This document shows positions 8,574 to 16,995 of a DNA stretch of 37,216 nt, piece after piece. Location of the stretch: the NCBI RefSeq assembly GCF_002272075.1, contig NZ_NPBJ01000024.1, forward strand, positions 1 through 37,216. The letters are read 5' to 3'. Position numbers and translations under genes: made by a program. The stretch is from Terribacillus saccharophilus. GTDB taxonomy: Bacteria; Bacillota; Bacilli; Bacillales; Amphibacillaceae. The notes below the pieces were generated by a model, which was not told the DNA's origin, did no database searches, and was given only the letters and a program-made list of their open reading frames with translations. Within the stretch, counting starts at the first letter, position 1; the number at the start of each line of letters is the position of its first letter.

Positions 8574-9383
8574 TTAACGTGCGTATAAGAATTCATGATT
8601 TTGGTATTTCTCTTTGGCTAGCTGTTCGATTGTTTTTAGTTGTTCTTCATCCAGTTCAAGTCTTTCAAATGTTACATCGAGTCCTTTTTGAAAACCATCA
8701 TAGAAGGCATCTCTTATCTCTTCGAATGTAGTCTGCTCAGAAATAAATTCCTGCAGACTTGCAGCTTTGTTCATAAAGCTTTTGTAAGCACGCTCTTTGA
8801 CACGGTCACTTGGATATAGGAACAATTCCAGCAAATCCTCTTGTTTCAGCCAGATTGGGATTGACCCGTGCTGGAGGATGACGCCCTTCTGTCTGGTTTG
8901 GGCGCTTCCAGCTGCTTTCTTTCCGTCCACATTGATTTCATACCAAGAAGCTTCCTCAAAGCAATTGGCTGTGCCCTTCGGTTTTGGGTCAGCAGGTAAG
9001 GCGAATTCCGCTTTGATGCCCAGGTTGTCAAAGCCGAGTAGCAACCCTTCGGATAAAACTTTGTATGCCTCTTTGATTGTCGATGGTATTCCTAAATACT
9101 CCTCCGATACGATAATGCTGTACGTCAGTTCCTGATGATGCAGTACTGCTTGGCCGCCAGTAGGCCGGCGTACCAGTTCAAATCCTCGCTTCTCAATTTC
9201 TTCCAAGTTGAATTTTGTTGTTTTCTGGAAGTACCCGACGGAAAACCCGCCAGGCTTCCATCCGTAAAAACGCAGCACAGGGGCGATCCGTCCCTCACGG
9301 TGCCATTGCATCAGCATTTCATCCGCCGCCATATTAAAGGCTGGCGAATGATCACCATCGTCCCAGAAAACCCATTTCTGCAC
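8574..9383 (-). CDS. lipM: Octanoyl-[ACP]:protein octanoyltransferase LipM
   Basis: The 269-residue protein has the cofactor-transferase (BPL/LplA) fold and moves octanoate from octanoyl-ACP to GcvH. It resembles B. subtilis LipM throughout: SPAFNMAADEMLM, LRFYGWKPGGFSVGYFQ, RRPTGGQAVLHHQELTYS and GSAQTRQKGVILQHGS. The acyl-enzyme nucleophile is expected at Cys141 in ANCFEEASWYE. The start is GTG (9381-9383) after AAGGTG. It is followed by lipA after 12 nt. LipL, the amidotransferase that would finish the Bacillus pathway, is not in the window. Confidence 0.92.
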   Translation of the reverse strand: MQKWVFWDDGDHSPAFNMAADEMLMQWHREGRIAPVLRFYGWKPGGFSVGYFQKTTKFNLEEIEKRGFELVRRPTGGQAVLHHQELTYSIIVSEEYLGIPSTIKEAYKVLSEGLLLGFDNLGIKAEFALPADPKPKGTANCFEEASWYEINVDGKKAAGSAQTRQKGVILQHGSIPIWLKQEDLLELFLYPSDRVKERAYKSFMNKAASLQEFISEQTTFEEIRDAFYDGFQKGLDVTFERLELDEEQLKTIEQLAKEKYQNHEFLYAR

Positions 9384-9530
9384 ACTGTCACCTTCTTATT
9401 TACAAAGTTCAAATAATATTAACAATTTAATTTTAACCAACGGTAAGATATGGAAGCAACCGCTTTCTCAAAAGCCTACTATCTTACTAGGATTAAATAC
9501 TCCCTATTACTTTCCAATTTGAATTATTCG

Positions 9531-9544
9531 TACATACTTATGTA
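9531..9544. promoter_or_regulatory. Inverted repeat upstream of acetyltransferase gene, candidate operator
   Basis: TACATA-CT-TATGTA is a perfect 6-bp inverted repeat with a 2-nt centre. It lies just upstream of a possible -10 (TAAAAT, about 9555-9560) for the acetyltransferase gene. It could be a dimeric repressor site; no regulator is adjacent. Confidence 0.25.
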
Positions 9545-9593
9545 AGTCAGCGTGTTAAAATAGACAAAAATTAAAAAAGTCAGGTGAATTATT

Positions 9594-10133
9594 GTGGGAA
9601 ACAAAGAGAAAGTTACATATTTAAGAGACTCTCTCGACCTTAAACAAAAAACAAAACGTGCTGCTATGTTAACGCATGCTTTCAATACTAGCTCGCCAGA
9701 TGAAGAAAGTAAGAAAGAAGAATTGTTAAGAGAATTGCTAGGAAAATGTGGTCAGCATCTTTCCATAGAGCATAACTTTCACTGTGACTTGGGCTATAAC
9801 ATAGAAGTAGGCGAAAATTTCTATGCTGGATTTAACTTTACTGTGCTCGATATGGCAAAGGTGACGGTCGGAGACAATTGCATGATCGGACCTAATGTCG
9901 GAATATATACAGCTGGTCACTCTATACAGCCAGTTGACAGGACAAAAGACGGCTATGCCATTCCAATTACAATAGGGAATGATGTTTGGATCGGCGGAAG
10001 CTGTACCATACTTGCCGGCGTATCTATCGGTGACAATTCCATTGTGGCTGCAGGATCTGTCGTAACGAAAGATGTACCATCAAATACGATTGTTGCTGGT
10101 AACCCAGCGAAGCGTATTAAGGATATAGAATAG
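9594..10133 (+). CDS. Sugar O-acetyltransferase, hexapeptide-repeat (maltose/galactoside acetyltransferase-like)
   Basis: The 179-residue protein starts at GTG (9594-9596) after an AGGTG. From about residue 60 it shows left-handed beta-helix hexapeptide repeats, ending in VWIGGSCTILAGVSIGDNSIVAAGSVVTKDVPSNTIVAGNPAKRI. The catalytic histidine is expected in IYTAGHS near residue 108. These are hallmarks of the maltose/galactoside/nodulation acetyltransferases, which transfer acetyl from acetyl-CoA to sugar hydroxyls. The N-terminal Mac helix is shorter and less typical than usual. It is a single-gene unit; the sugar acceptor is not predictable. Confidence 0.88.
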   Translation: MGNKEKVTYLRDSLDLKQKTKRAAMLTHAFNTSSPDEESKKEELLRELLGKCGQHLSIEHNFHCDLGYNIEVGENFYAGFNFTVLDMAKVTVGDNCMIGPNVGIYTAGHSIQPVDRTKDGYAIPITIGNDVWIGGSCTILAGVSIGDNSIVAAGSVVTKDVPSNTIVAGNPAKRIKDIE

Positions 10134-10134
10134 A

Positions 10135-10160
10135 GAAAAAAGCCGTCAACATTGACGGCT
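10135..10160 (-). terminator. Terminator of the metI-metC-yxjG operon
   Basis: AGCCGTCAA and TTGACGGCT (10141-10160) form a short hairpin. On the minus strand it is followed by six U (10135-10140), six bases past the stop at 10167. It may also stop the convergent acetyltransferase transcript, but the T-run on that side is poor. Confidence 0.85.
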
Positions 10161-10166
10161 TCTGTA

Positions 10167-11273
10167 TTACTCTTCTGGCCAAACTGTCTTCGCTACATCG
10201 ACGATGAAGCGCAGTTTTTCCCACTGTTCCTCTTCTGTCAGTTTATTGCCATGATGTGTAGAGGCAAAGCCGCATTGCGGGCTTAAGCAGATCTGATCAA
10301 GAGGGATATACTTTGTTGCCTCCTCAATCCGGCTAATCACAGCATCTTTATCTTCCAATTCCCCGAATTTTGAAGTCACAACGCCTAGAACGACTCTTGG
10401 TCCGTCCTTCGGAATATAGGTAAGCGGTTCGAATGTACCGGAGCGCTCATCGTCATATTCAAGGAAGAAACCATCGACTTTCTCCTTCGCTAATAAGTCC
10501 TGGGCAATCAAGTCATAGCTGCCTCCAAACATATATGTGGAGCGGTAGTTGCCGCGACAGAGATGTGTCGTCACAGTAAGATCCTCTGGCTTACCTTCCA
10601 ATACACCATTGATCACGCGGCGAGCCAAATCAATCAGGAATTCTCGAGAATGCTCTCCATCGAATTTCGCATCAGGAGAAGAAAGTGTAGCAATGTAAAC
10701 ATCATCCAACTGTAAATAGCGCACCCCTGCATCATAGAAAGCTTGAATGGCATCTTTATAAGCCTGGATTACGTCAGAAGCAAAATCCTCGATATCTGGA
10801 TAAATCGTTTGATCACGGATATCTGTATGGAAGAGCTGATTCGGACTAGGAATTGTCTGTTTAGCTACTGCCCTGCCAGCGACAATGTCTTGGAATACTT
10901 TATAATCCTCGAGGAAAGGATGATCATGATTGAATGAAACTTTACCAGTATTTTTAATGTTATACCGTTCTGTCTCTTCACCTTTAAACAGATAGCCTGT
11001 GTCCGGTACATAACCCGTAATACCATTCAGATGCTCCAGAAAATCCGTATGCCAGAATCTTCTCCTGAATTCTCCGTCTGTCACAAGCTCCAAGCCAACT
11101 TCAATCTGTTTGTCGACGATTCTTTTAATTTCTGACGTTTCGATTCCGCGAAGTTCTTGTTTGCTGATTTGGCCTTCTTTGAATTGCTGTCTTGCTTTGT
11201 GCAGTACATCTGGACGAAGCAAGCTCCCTACGTGATCTGCTCTGAATGGTGCCGTTTTTGTTTTAGTTGTCAT
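10167..11273 (-). CDS. MetE C-terminal-domain-like methyltransferase (YxjG/YxjH type)
   Basis: The 368-residue protein is related to the catalytic half of cobalamin-independent methionine synthase and to B. subtilis YxjG/YxjH (APFRADHVGSLLRP near the start). The zinc ligands of MetE are in place: His237 and Cys239 (HLCRGN), Glu272 (FFLEYDDERSG) and Cys334 (SPQCGF). It therefore probably transfers a methyl group to the thiol of homocysteine; the methyl donor of YxjG-type proteins is less certain. I start at ATG 11271-11273, nine bases after GGGAGAG; two upstream in-frame ATGs lack ribosome sites. It is the third gene of the S-box operon, just after metC. Confidence 0.85.
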   Translation of the reverse strand: MTTKTKTAPFRADHVGSLLRPDVLHKARQQFKEGQISKQELRGIETSEIKRIVDKQIEVGLELVTDGEFRRRFWHTDFLEHLNGITGYVPDTGYLFKGEETERYNIKNTGKVSFNHDHPFLEDYKVFQDIVAGRAVAKQTIPSPNQLFHTDIRDQTIYPDIEDFASDVIQAYKDAIQAFYDAGVRYLQLDDVYIATLSSPDAKFDGEHSREFLIDLARRVINGVLEGKPEDLTVTTHLCRGNYRSTYMFGGSYDLIAQDLLAKEKVDGFFLEYDDERSGTFEPLTYIPKDGPRVVLGVVTSKFGELEDKDAVISRIEEATKYIPLDQICLSPQCGFASTHHGNKLTEEEQWEKLRFIVDVAKTVWPEE

Positions 11274-11292
11274 GTTCATCATCTCTCCCATT

Positions 11293-12465
11293 TTAGTTTT
11301 CTACTTTTTCTGTTACTCGTTCAGCAGCTCTCAAGGCCTGCTGCAGATCTCCTATGAGATCCTCCACATGCTCCAGTCCAACAGATAAACGCAAGAGCCC
11401 ATCTGTTATACCTCGTTTTTTGCGCTCAGCTTCCGGCATGGCAGCATGTGACATCGCAGCCGGATACGAAAGAATGGATTCTACCGCACCGAGACTAACG
11501 GCAAAGATCGGAATGCAAAGCTGTTCCACAAAAACCTTCGAGTGCGCCCTGCTTGGCAGAGAGAACGATAGTACTGCTCCATTTCCACTGGCCTGCCCGG
11601 TATGTATGTCATGTCCGTTATGGGTGGGCAAGCCAGGGTAGAAAACATCTTCCACAAGCGGATGCTCCTGCAGGAACAAAGCTATCTTCTCTGCTGTTTC
11701 AGTCGACTGTCGCAATCTTGCGCCTAACGTCTTTATTCCTTGGAGCAGCAAATAGCTGTCTTGGGCACCGAGAATAGCACCAAATGTATTCTGGATGAAA
11801 GCTAGTCGTTCTCCCAGCTCCATATCCTTTGTGACCAGCAATCCGGCGATAATATCACTATGCCCTGACAGAAACTTGGTTGCACTATGGATGACCACAT
11901 CCACACCTAGTGCCAATGGCTGCTGATACAGCGGCGTCAAAAAGGTATTGTCCAGGAAAGTTAAACAATCGTTCTGCCTTGCTATCCGCACAACTGCCCG
12001 GATGTCTGTCACCTTCAAGCAGGGATTAGACGGTGTTTCCAGGTAAATGACTTTTGTATTTGGGCGGACAGCTGCTTCAACAGCATCCAAATCGGTTAAA
12101 TCTACAAAGGAATGACTAATCTGGAATTTCGGAAGGATCTCTGTCACAAAACGATACGTTCCACCGTATACATCCTCGGTTACAATTACATGATCACCTG
12201 CCGACAGCAGCATGAACGCTGAGGATATTGCTGCCATTCCAGATGAAAATGCTAAAGCTTTTGAACCGGACTCCAATTCAGCGGCCTTCTGCTCCAGTGC
12301 ATTTCGTGTCGGATTGCCAGAACGACTGTAATCAAATGGACCGAAATCATCGAAGCTTTCCTGATGGAAGGTTGACGATAGATAAATCGGCACGTTCACC
12401 GCACTAGTCCGCTGCTCGTTGTATGATCCCCGTATACACGTCGTCTCAGCATGTTGATCTTCCAT
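11293..12465 (-). CDS. metC: Cystathionine beta-lyase (MetC-type PLP enzyme)
   Basis: This 390-residue Cys/Met-metabolism PLP enzyme should cleave cystathionine to homocysteine, pyruvate and ammonia. PLP Lys197 is in VIHSATKFLSGH, the cofactor-phosphate contacts in SSGMAAI, and DYSRSGNPTR contributes active-site Tyr and Arg from the neighbouring subunit. It lies 11 nt after metI, and its AGGAGG overlaps the metI stop codon, indicating coupled translation. The order metI-metC matches B. subtilis. Paralogs include gamma-lyases and sulfhydrylases, so metC rather than another CGS-family activity is assigned from order and resemblance. Confidence 0.9.
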   Translation of the reverse strand: MEDQHAETTCIRGSYNEQRTSAVNVPIYLSSTFHQESFDDFGPFDYSRSGNPTRNALEQKAAELESGSKALAFSSGMAAISSAFMLLSAGDHVIVTEDVYGGTYRFVTEILPKFQISHSFVDLTDLDAVEAAVRPNTKVIYLETPSNPCLKVTDIRAVVRIARQNDCLTFLDNTFLTPLYQQPLALGVDVVIHSATKFLSGHSDIIAGLLVTKDMELGERLAFIQNTFGAILGAQDSYLLLQGIKTLGARLRQSTETAEKIALFLQEHPLVEDVFYPGLPTHNGHDIHTGQASGNGAVLSFSLPSRAHSKVFVEQLCIPIFAVSLGAVESILSYPAAMSHAAMPEAERKKRGITDGLLRLSVGLEHVEDLIGDLQQALRAAERVTEKVEN

Positions 12466-12476
12466 TAGATGACCTC

Positions 12477-13577
12477 CTAATCCAGTTTGGCGAATGCTTG
12501 CTGTAAATCACCAATCAAATCCTCTGTTTCTTCAATTCCAACCGAGAAACGAAGCAGACAATCGCAAATTCCTCTGGCTTCCCTCTCCTCAACAGGGATG
12601 TCCGCATGTGTTTGTGTTGTCGGATACGTAATAAAGCTCTCCACTCCGCCAAGGCTTTCGGCAAAGGTGATGATGTTCATGCTGCGAAGGAATGTATCAA
12701 TCCAGCTGCTTTCCTGGACGCGGAACGAGAGCATCCCACCTTTTCCTGTATACAGGACATTTTTCACCTTTGGCTCCTCTGCCAGGTAACCTGCGATACG
12801 CTGTGCATTTGCTTGGTGCTGCCGCATTCGAAGCGGCAGCGTCTTCAATCCGCGGATGAGAAGCCAGGAATCGAGCGGAGATAAGACAGCTCCGGTACCG
12901 TTATGCAATACTGCTAACCGATCTGATAGCTCGCTGCCTTTACTCACAACAAGACCAGCTAAAACGTCATTGTGCCCGCCGATATATTTCGTCGCACTAT
13001 GAATGACGATATCTGCACCTTCTGTAATTGGCTGCTGGAAGTAAGGCGTCAGAAACGTATTATCAACAATTAACAGCAGATTGTATGCTTTTGCCAGCTG
13101 CGCATAGGCAGCAATATCTATCTCCTGCATAAGCGGGTTTGTCGGTGTTTCAAGGAAAATTGCTTTTGTATCATCCGTTATCATCATCGCTGTCTCTTCG
13201 ACGGAACGAAACGGTGCATAAATCGGCGACACATCATATGCATCCGAATAGAAATCAAATAGTCGATACGTACCTCCATAAATATCCTCTGGCACTAGCA
13301 GGGAATCGCCTGAACGGAAAAGTGACAATACGAGCTGAATAGCTGCCATGCCTGAGCTGCATGCAAATGCCCGGTCGCCTTTTTCCAGCTCTGCGAACCC
13401 TTCTTCCAGGACAGTACGAGTAGGATTCTTTGTCCGTGAATAATCATACCCGGTAGATTCGCCGATTCCGCCATGTGCATAAGCAGTAGACAGATACACT
13501 GGCGGATTGACTGCCCCAGTTACTCCATCACTCTTATTTCCGAGCTGCACGAATGTTGTTTCTAAACTATATCCCAT
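12477..13577 (-). CDS. metI: Cystathionine gamma-synthase / O-acetylhomoserine thiolyase (MetI)
   Basis: The 366-residue PLP enzyme replaces the acyl group of an activated homoserine with cysteine (giving cystathionine) or with sulfide. PLP Lys197 is in VIHSATKYIGGHND, with SSGMAAIQ and DYSRTKNPTR as cofactor and substrate motifs. I start it at ATG 13575-13577, preceded by AAGGGTGAG. An in-frame TTG at 13604 is rejected because it sits in the T-run of the riboswitch terminator. It is the first gene of the methionine operon and is controlled by the SAM riboswitch immediately upstream. Confidence 0.92.
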   Translation of the reverse strand: MGYSLETTFVQLGNKSDGVTGAVNPPVYLSTAYAHGGIGESTGYDYSRTKNPTRTVLEEGFAELEKGDRAFACSSGMAAIQLVLSLFRSGDSLLVPEDIYGGTYRLFDFYSDAYDVSPIYAPFRSVEETAMMITDDTKAIFLETPTNPLMQEIDIAAYAQLAKAYNLLLIVDNTFLTPYFQQPITEGADIVIHSATKYIGGHNDVLAGLVVSKGSELSDRLAVLHNGTGAVLSPLDSWLLIRGLKTLPLRMRQHQANAQRIAGYLAEEPKVKNVLYTGKGGMLSFRVQESSWIDTFLRSMNIITFAESLGGVESFITYPTTQTHADIPVEEREARGICDCLLRFSVGIEETEDLIGDLQQAFAKLD

Positions 13578-13602
13578 ACCGCTTCTCACCCTTCTCTTCA
13601 AC

Positions 13603-13761
13603 AAAAAAAGAACCTTCTCCCCAAAAAGGAAGAAGGTTCAGCCATGACCGAATCAGCTTCTTATCTTTAAGGCGGATACCTTTTGGATTTAGCACCGTGT
13701 CTTCTCAGACTGGTTGCTGAGACATCACTGGGCCAAGTCCCTCCGTCTCTCTGGATAAGAA
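13603..13761 (-). promoter_or_regulatory. SAM-I (S-box) riboswitch with terminator, controlling metI-metC-yxjG
   Basis: The minus-strand RNA has the S-box core in order: P1 5' arm TTCTTATC (13754-13761), GAGGGACTTGGCCCA, GCAACC, GGTGCTAAATCC, and P1 3' arm GATAAGAA (13658-13665). A terminator follows: GAACCTTCT... pairs with AGAAGGTTC (13610-13639), with seven U (13603-13609). The AAGAAG of the P1 3' arm is complementary to CTTCTT in the terminator's 5' arm, the expected antiterminator. SAM binding should stop transcription before metI. Confidence 0.95.
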
Positions 13762-13790
13762 AAGTTCTATATAATTTTTATATTAAAGCT

Positions 13791-13818
13791 ATGTTATCAC
13801 ACAAGAATGTACAGTCAA
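13791..13818 (-). promoter_or_regulatory. Probable promoter of the metI riboswitch transcript
   Basis: TTGACT (13813-13818) and TAACAT (13791-13796) are separated by 16 nt on the minus strand, about 30 nt upstream of the aptamer. The -10 is imperfect, and a second AT-rich candidate lies a little downstream. Confidence 0.5.
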
Positions 13819-13844
13819 GCATTTTTTTAAATTTTCTGCCAAAT

Positions 13845-13882
13845 GAATTTTTTTCTAATGGAATTTTTTCTAATGGAATTTT
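13845..13882 (+). repeat. Short imperfect tandem repeat between divergent S-box promoters
   Basis: GAATTTTTTTCTAATG (13845-13860) is followed directly by GAATTTTTTCTAATG (13861-13875) and a partial third GAATTTTTAG. It lies between the two divergent promoters. It may be a replication-slippage product of AT-rich DNA; no function is evident. Confidence 0.5.
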
Positions 13883-13927
13883 TAGCGAGGTGATGCACAT
13901 CAAGGAAAGTAGTGACAAAAAATAGGA

Positions 13928-13956
13928 TTGACACCTAGAACTTTTCGGTCTATCCT
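13928..13956 (+). promoter_or_regulatory. Sigma-A promoter of the amidohydrolase/ABC importer operon
   Basis: A consensus -35 TTGACA (13928-13933) and TATCCT (13951-13956) have an exact 17-nt spacer. The aptamer begins about 18 nt after the -10. Confidence 0.8.
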
Positions 13957-13974
13957 TTTCTTTACAACTGATAT

Positions 13975-14130
13975 TTCTTATCGAGATTGGTGGAGGGAAT
14001 GGCCCAACGAAACCAAAGCAACAGGCTGTAAGACGCAGTACTGTGCTAATTCCAGGTGTTTGACACTGAAGATAAGAAGAGCGGAAAATCTTTTAAAGAC
14101 CCTCTTCTGTCTGGAAGAGGGTCTTTTTTT
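13975..14130 (+). promoter_or_regulatory. SAM-I (S-box) riboswitch with terminator, controlling the amidohydrolase/ABC importer operon
   Basis: The plus-strand RNA shows P1 TTCTTATC (13975-13982) with GATAAGAA (14071-14078), the core GGTGGAGGGAATGGCCCA, AAGCAAC and TGTGCTAATTCC. A terminator AGACCCTCTTC/GAAGAGGGTCT (14097-14124) with seven T follows. GAAGAG after the P1 3' arm can pair with CTCTTC of the terminator arm, giving the antiterminator. The P2 region differs somewhat from the usual consensus, but TTGGT/ACCAA can still pair. SAM should turn the operon off. Confidence 0.92.
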
Positions 14131-14188
14131 AGGCTCAATTCCGATTATTTTCATTGGAAATATCAAGATTGTTACAGGAGGTTGGAAA

Positions 14189-15385
14189 ATGAAACAGATT
14201 AAGCAGACACTTGCAGAAGTACATACGGAACTAGAAGACAATTTCGCAGAAGTAGTTGAATGGAGACGTTATTTGCACCAGCATCCAGAATTGAGTTTCC
14301 AGGAAACGGAGACAGCCCGTTTCATCGCTGATAAACTGCGCAGCTTCGGCTACGAGGATATCCAGACAAACATCGGTGGCTATGGCATCGTTGTTACACT
14401 AGCAGGAAAGACAGCAGGACCTACAATTGCTCTTCGCGCTGATTTCGATGCCCTGCCGATAGAAGATGAAAAGGAAACCGCGTATCGATCTAAGAAATCA
14501 GGCGTGATGCACGCTTGCGGTCATGACGGCCATACTGCAGCATTGCTCGGTACTGCCAAAGCATTAATCAAGCATAAAGACAGCCTAAAAGGTAAAGTGG
14601 TCTTCCTGTTCCAGCCAGCTGAAGAAGTCCCGCCAGGCGGGGCCAAAGCGATGATTGAAGATGGTGCGCTCGACGGTGTGGACTTTGTCTATGGCGCCCA
14701 CCTTAATTCAGCTGCCCCTATCGGAAAGATCGGTGTTGGCGAAGGCTTCAAGATGGCTGCCGTAGATAAATTTGCGATTACCATCCAAGGAAAAGGCGGT
14801 CATGGCGCAGCTCCTCATGAGGCTGTCGATCCAATTGTAATTGGAAGTGATATTGTTAGCGCTCTGCAGAAAATCGTTAGCCGCAGAGTCAACCCGCTGG
14901 AGTCAGCAGTCGTGACACTCGGTGTATTTCAATCTGGCCAGGCATTCAATGTTATTCCTGATACCGCAAGATTGGAAGGAACCGTACGGACATTTAATGC
15001 CGACATCCGCCAGCAGGTGAGGAAACAAATAGAGTCCATTGTAGCCGGTATCGCAACTGGGTTCGGCGCAACTTATTCGATTGATTATTTGCACGGCTAT
15101 CCTGCTCTTTACAATCACCCGGAAGAAACAGCACTTCTGCAGCGTCTTTTTTCCGAAGAATTTGGTGAGGATCAGGTTATCCCGCTTGAAACTGGGATGG
15201 GAGCAGAGGATTTCGCATATTACTTACAGGAAAAACCCGGAAGCTTCTTTAAAGTTGGGTCCCGCAATGAGGATACATCCACACATTATCCGCATCATCA
15301 TCCTAAGTTCGACATCGATGAGCAAGCTTTGCTCATTACGGAAAAAGCATTCACGAAAATTGTATTCTCGTTATTGGGAAGCTAA
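14189..15385 (+). CDS. M20-family amidohydrolase (N-acyl amino acid deacylase, YxeP/HipO type)
   Basis: The 398-residue cytoplasmic metallo-enzyme has the M20D layout: a catalytic domain split by a dimerisation insert. Metal-binding motifs are MHACGHDGHT (Cys110, His112), QPAEEVPPGGA (Glu145/Glu146), GGHGAAPHEAVDP in the lid, and ETGMGAEDFAYY near the C-terminus. Members remove acyl groups from N-acyl amino acids or related amides. The start is ATG 14189-14191 after ACAGGAGG; a longer reading frame back to 13928 would cross the riboswitch and is not real. SAM-riboswitch control and the following importer suggest an acylated or peptide-linked sulfur amino acid as substrate, which is inference. 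Confidence 0.9.
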   Translation: MKQIKQTLAEVHTELEDNFAEVVEWRRYLHQHPELSFQETETARFIADKLRSFGYEDIQTNIGGYGIVVTLAGKTAGPTIALRADFDALPIEDEKETAYRSKKSGVMHACGHDGHTAALLGTAKALIKHKDSLKGKVVFLFQPAEEVPPGGAKAMIEDGALDGVDFVYGAHLNSAAPIGKIGVGEGFKMAAVDKFAITIQGKGGHGAAPHEAVDPIVIGSDIVSALQKIVSRRVNPLESAVVTLGVFQSGQAFNVIPDTARLEGTVRTFNADIRQQVRKQIESIVAGIATGFGATYSIDYLHGYPALYNHPEETALLQRLFSEEFGEDQVIPLETGMGAEDFAYYLQEKPGSFFKVGSRNEDTSTHYPHHHPKFDIDEQALLITEKAFTKIVFSLLGS

Positions 15386-15397
15386 GGAGGAAATGTC

Positions 15398-16984
15398 TTG
15401 AATAAGAAATTTGCACTTATATTATTTGGCTTAATGGCCTCAGTAGCCCTATTCGGGTGCTCCAGCAATTCCAGCAGCAGTTCCGGCGCAAGCGGCGGCG
15501 AACCTGTTGAAGGCGGCGACTTGAACGTGGCGATGAGTGCTGATCCTGATACGCTTGACTGGATGTATTCCGGAGAAAGTGCTACCAGAAAAATCGGCTG
15601 GCATATCTACGAAGGTTTGTTTGCACTAGATCATGATTATCAAGTACGCCCTTTACTTGCTGATGATTACACCGTTAGTGATGATAAGAAAACCTATACG
15701 ATCACGCTTCGTGACGGACTGAAATTCCATAACGGGCAAGATGTAACCGCTGAAGATGCGAAGGCTTCAATCGACCGCTGGCTGAAGGTCTCCTCTGTCG
15801 GTAAGATTACTGCAACACATGTTAATTCAGTCGAAGCAACAGATGACCTGACATTGGTCATTTCGCTTAACGATCCGTATACCGCTTTGCTTACTGATAT
15901 GTCCGCCCCGAAAGCATCTGCTGTCATCATCCCTGCTGATATTGCTGAAGCCGCAGGTGAACAGCCGCTGACAAACGAGCAGCTGATCGGTACAGGTCCA
16001 TTCAAATTTAATTCCTGGAAGCGCGGGAATGAGATTGTTCTATCCAAATTCGCAGACTATCAATCTCGTGAAGAAGAAGACTGGGGCGGTTTGACAGGTA
16101 AGAAAACTGCATACCTGGATACGATTCACTTTAAAATCGTAAAAGACCCGCAAGTTATGCTTAATGGTTTGAAGACAGATTTATATGATTACGTACAGTC
16201 CATTCCGCTTGATTTATATGATGTAGTTGATACGACACCGAATGTCGAACCAGCTATTTCCAGCAATGGCTATTCCGTCATTACACCTGATAAATCAGAA
16301 GCCCCTTTCGATGACATTCAAGTCAGAGAAGCACTTCACGCTGCACTTGATAAAGAAGCCATTGCCAAAGCAACTTACGGCAACAGCGAGTTTTATAATT
16401 TAGATGGTGCCTTGTTTACACCAGATCAGACAGCTCTTTATTCGGATGAAAACATCGATAACTTCGAGGCCTTTGATCAGGATGAAGCTAAAAAACTGCT
16501 TGAGGAGAGCTCTTATGATGGGCAGGCAGTGAAGATCATCTTCTCTAATGACCATGCAGAGTATAAGAAAATTGCCGAAATCGCAGAACAGCAGCTTGAA
16601 GCAGTCGGTTTCAACGTTGAGTTGGAGTCCTATGAATGGGCAACTTACCTGGAAAAATGGAGCGATGGCGCAAACTGGGATATGGTCGTAGTCGGCTGGT
16701 CTCCATTCTTCTCGCCTAACCAAGCTGGTGTAGTAAGCCAGGATTCCAACAGCAGCGGCTGGTACAACAGCGAACGCTGGCAGGAGCTTATCGCACAGTG
16801 GGGTGAAGCAGAAGATGAAGCAGCCCAGCAAGAGATTCTCGCTGAGCTGAACAAGACGATCTATGACGAGCTTCCATTTGAGAAAGTAAGCAACCTTTCC
16901 ACTCTGGATGCACGCACTTCCAAGCTGCAGGATTATGATGATTGGTATGGTCCTCGCTTCTGGAATACATGGAAATCACAGTAA
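15398..16984 (+). CDS. ABC importer substrate-binding lipoprotein (Dpp/Opp family 5)
   Basis: The 528-residue protein starts at TTG (15398-15400) seven bases after AAGGAGG; the ATG just before it opens only three codons. The N-terminus is a lipoprotein signal (MNKKFALILFGLMASVALFGC), so the mature protein would be lipidated at Cys21, followed by a Ser-rich linker. Family-5 marks are VEGGDLNVAMSADPDTLDW, the IYEGLFALD strand and YTITLRDGLKFHNGQDVTAEDAKASIDR. It would capture peptides or peptide-like amides outside the membrane. It follows the S-box amidohydrolase by 12 nt. Ligand unknown; a sulfur-containing one is inferred from regulation. Confidence 0.92.
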   Translation: MNKKFALILFGLMASVALFGCSSNSSSSSGASGGEPVEGGDLNVAMSADPDTLDWMYSGESATRKIGWHIYEGLFALDHDYQVRPLLADDYTVSDDKKTYTITLRDGLKFHNGQDVTAEDAKASIDRWLKVSSVGKITATHVNSVEATDDLTLVISLNDPYTALLTDMSAPKASAVIIPADIAEAAGEQPLTNEQLIGTGPFKFNSWKRGNEIVLSKFADYQSREEEDWGGLTGKKTAYLDTIHFKIVKDPQVMLNGLKTDLYDYVQSIPLDLYDVVDTTPNVEPAISSNGYSVITPDKSEAPFDDIQVREALHAALDKEAIAKATYGNSEFYNLDGALFTPDQTALYSDENIDNFEAFDQDEAKKLLEESSYDGQAVKIIFSNDHAEYKKIAEIAEQQLEAVGFNVELESYEWATYLEKWSDGANWDMVVVGWSPFFSPNQAGVVSQDSNSSGWYNSERWQELIAQWGEAEDEAAQQEILAELNKTIYDELPFEKVSNLSTLDARTSKLQDYDDWYGPRFWNTWKSQ

Positions 16985-16995
16985 TGCCCCGAGGG

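Noticed and set aside
13683-13925. 80-residue plus-strand reading frame with an NGIFS-like repeat
   Set aside because: It runs through the antisense of the metI riboswitch and the promoter region, and its repeat comes from the AT-rich tandem repeat; no ribosome site.
13928-14188. 87-residue N-terminal extension of the amidohydrolase
   Set aside because: It would translate the promoter, aptamer and terminator; the true start at 14189 has a strong ribosome site and matches family length.
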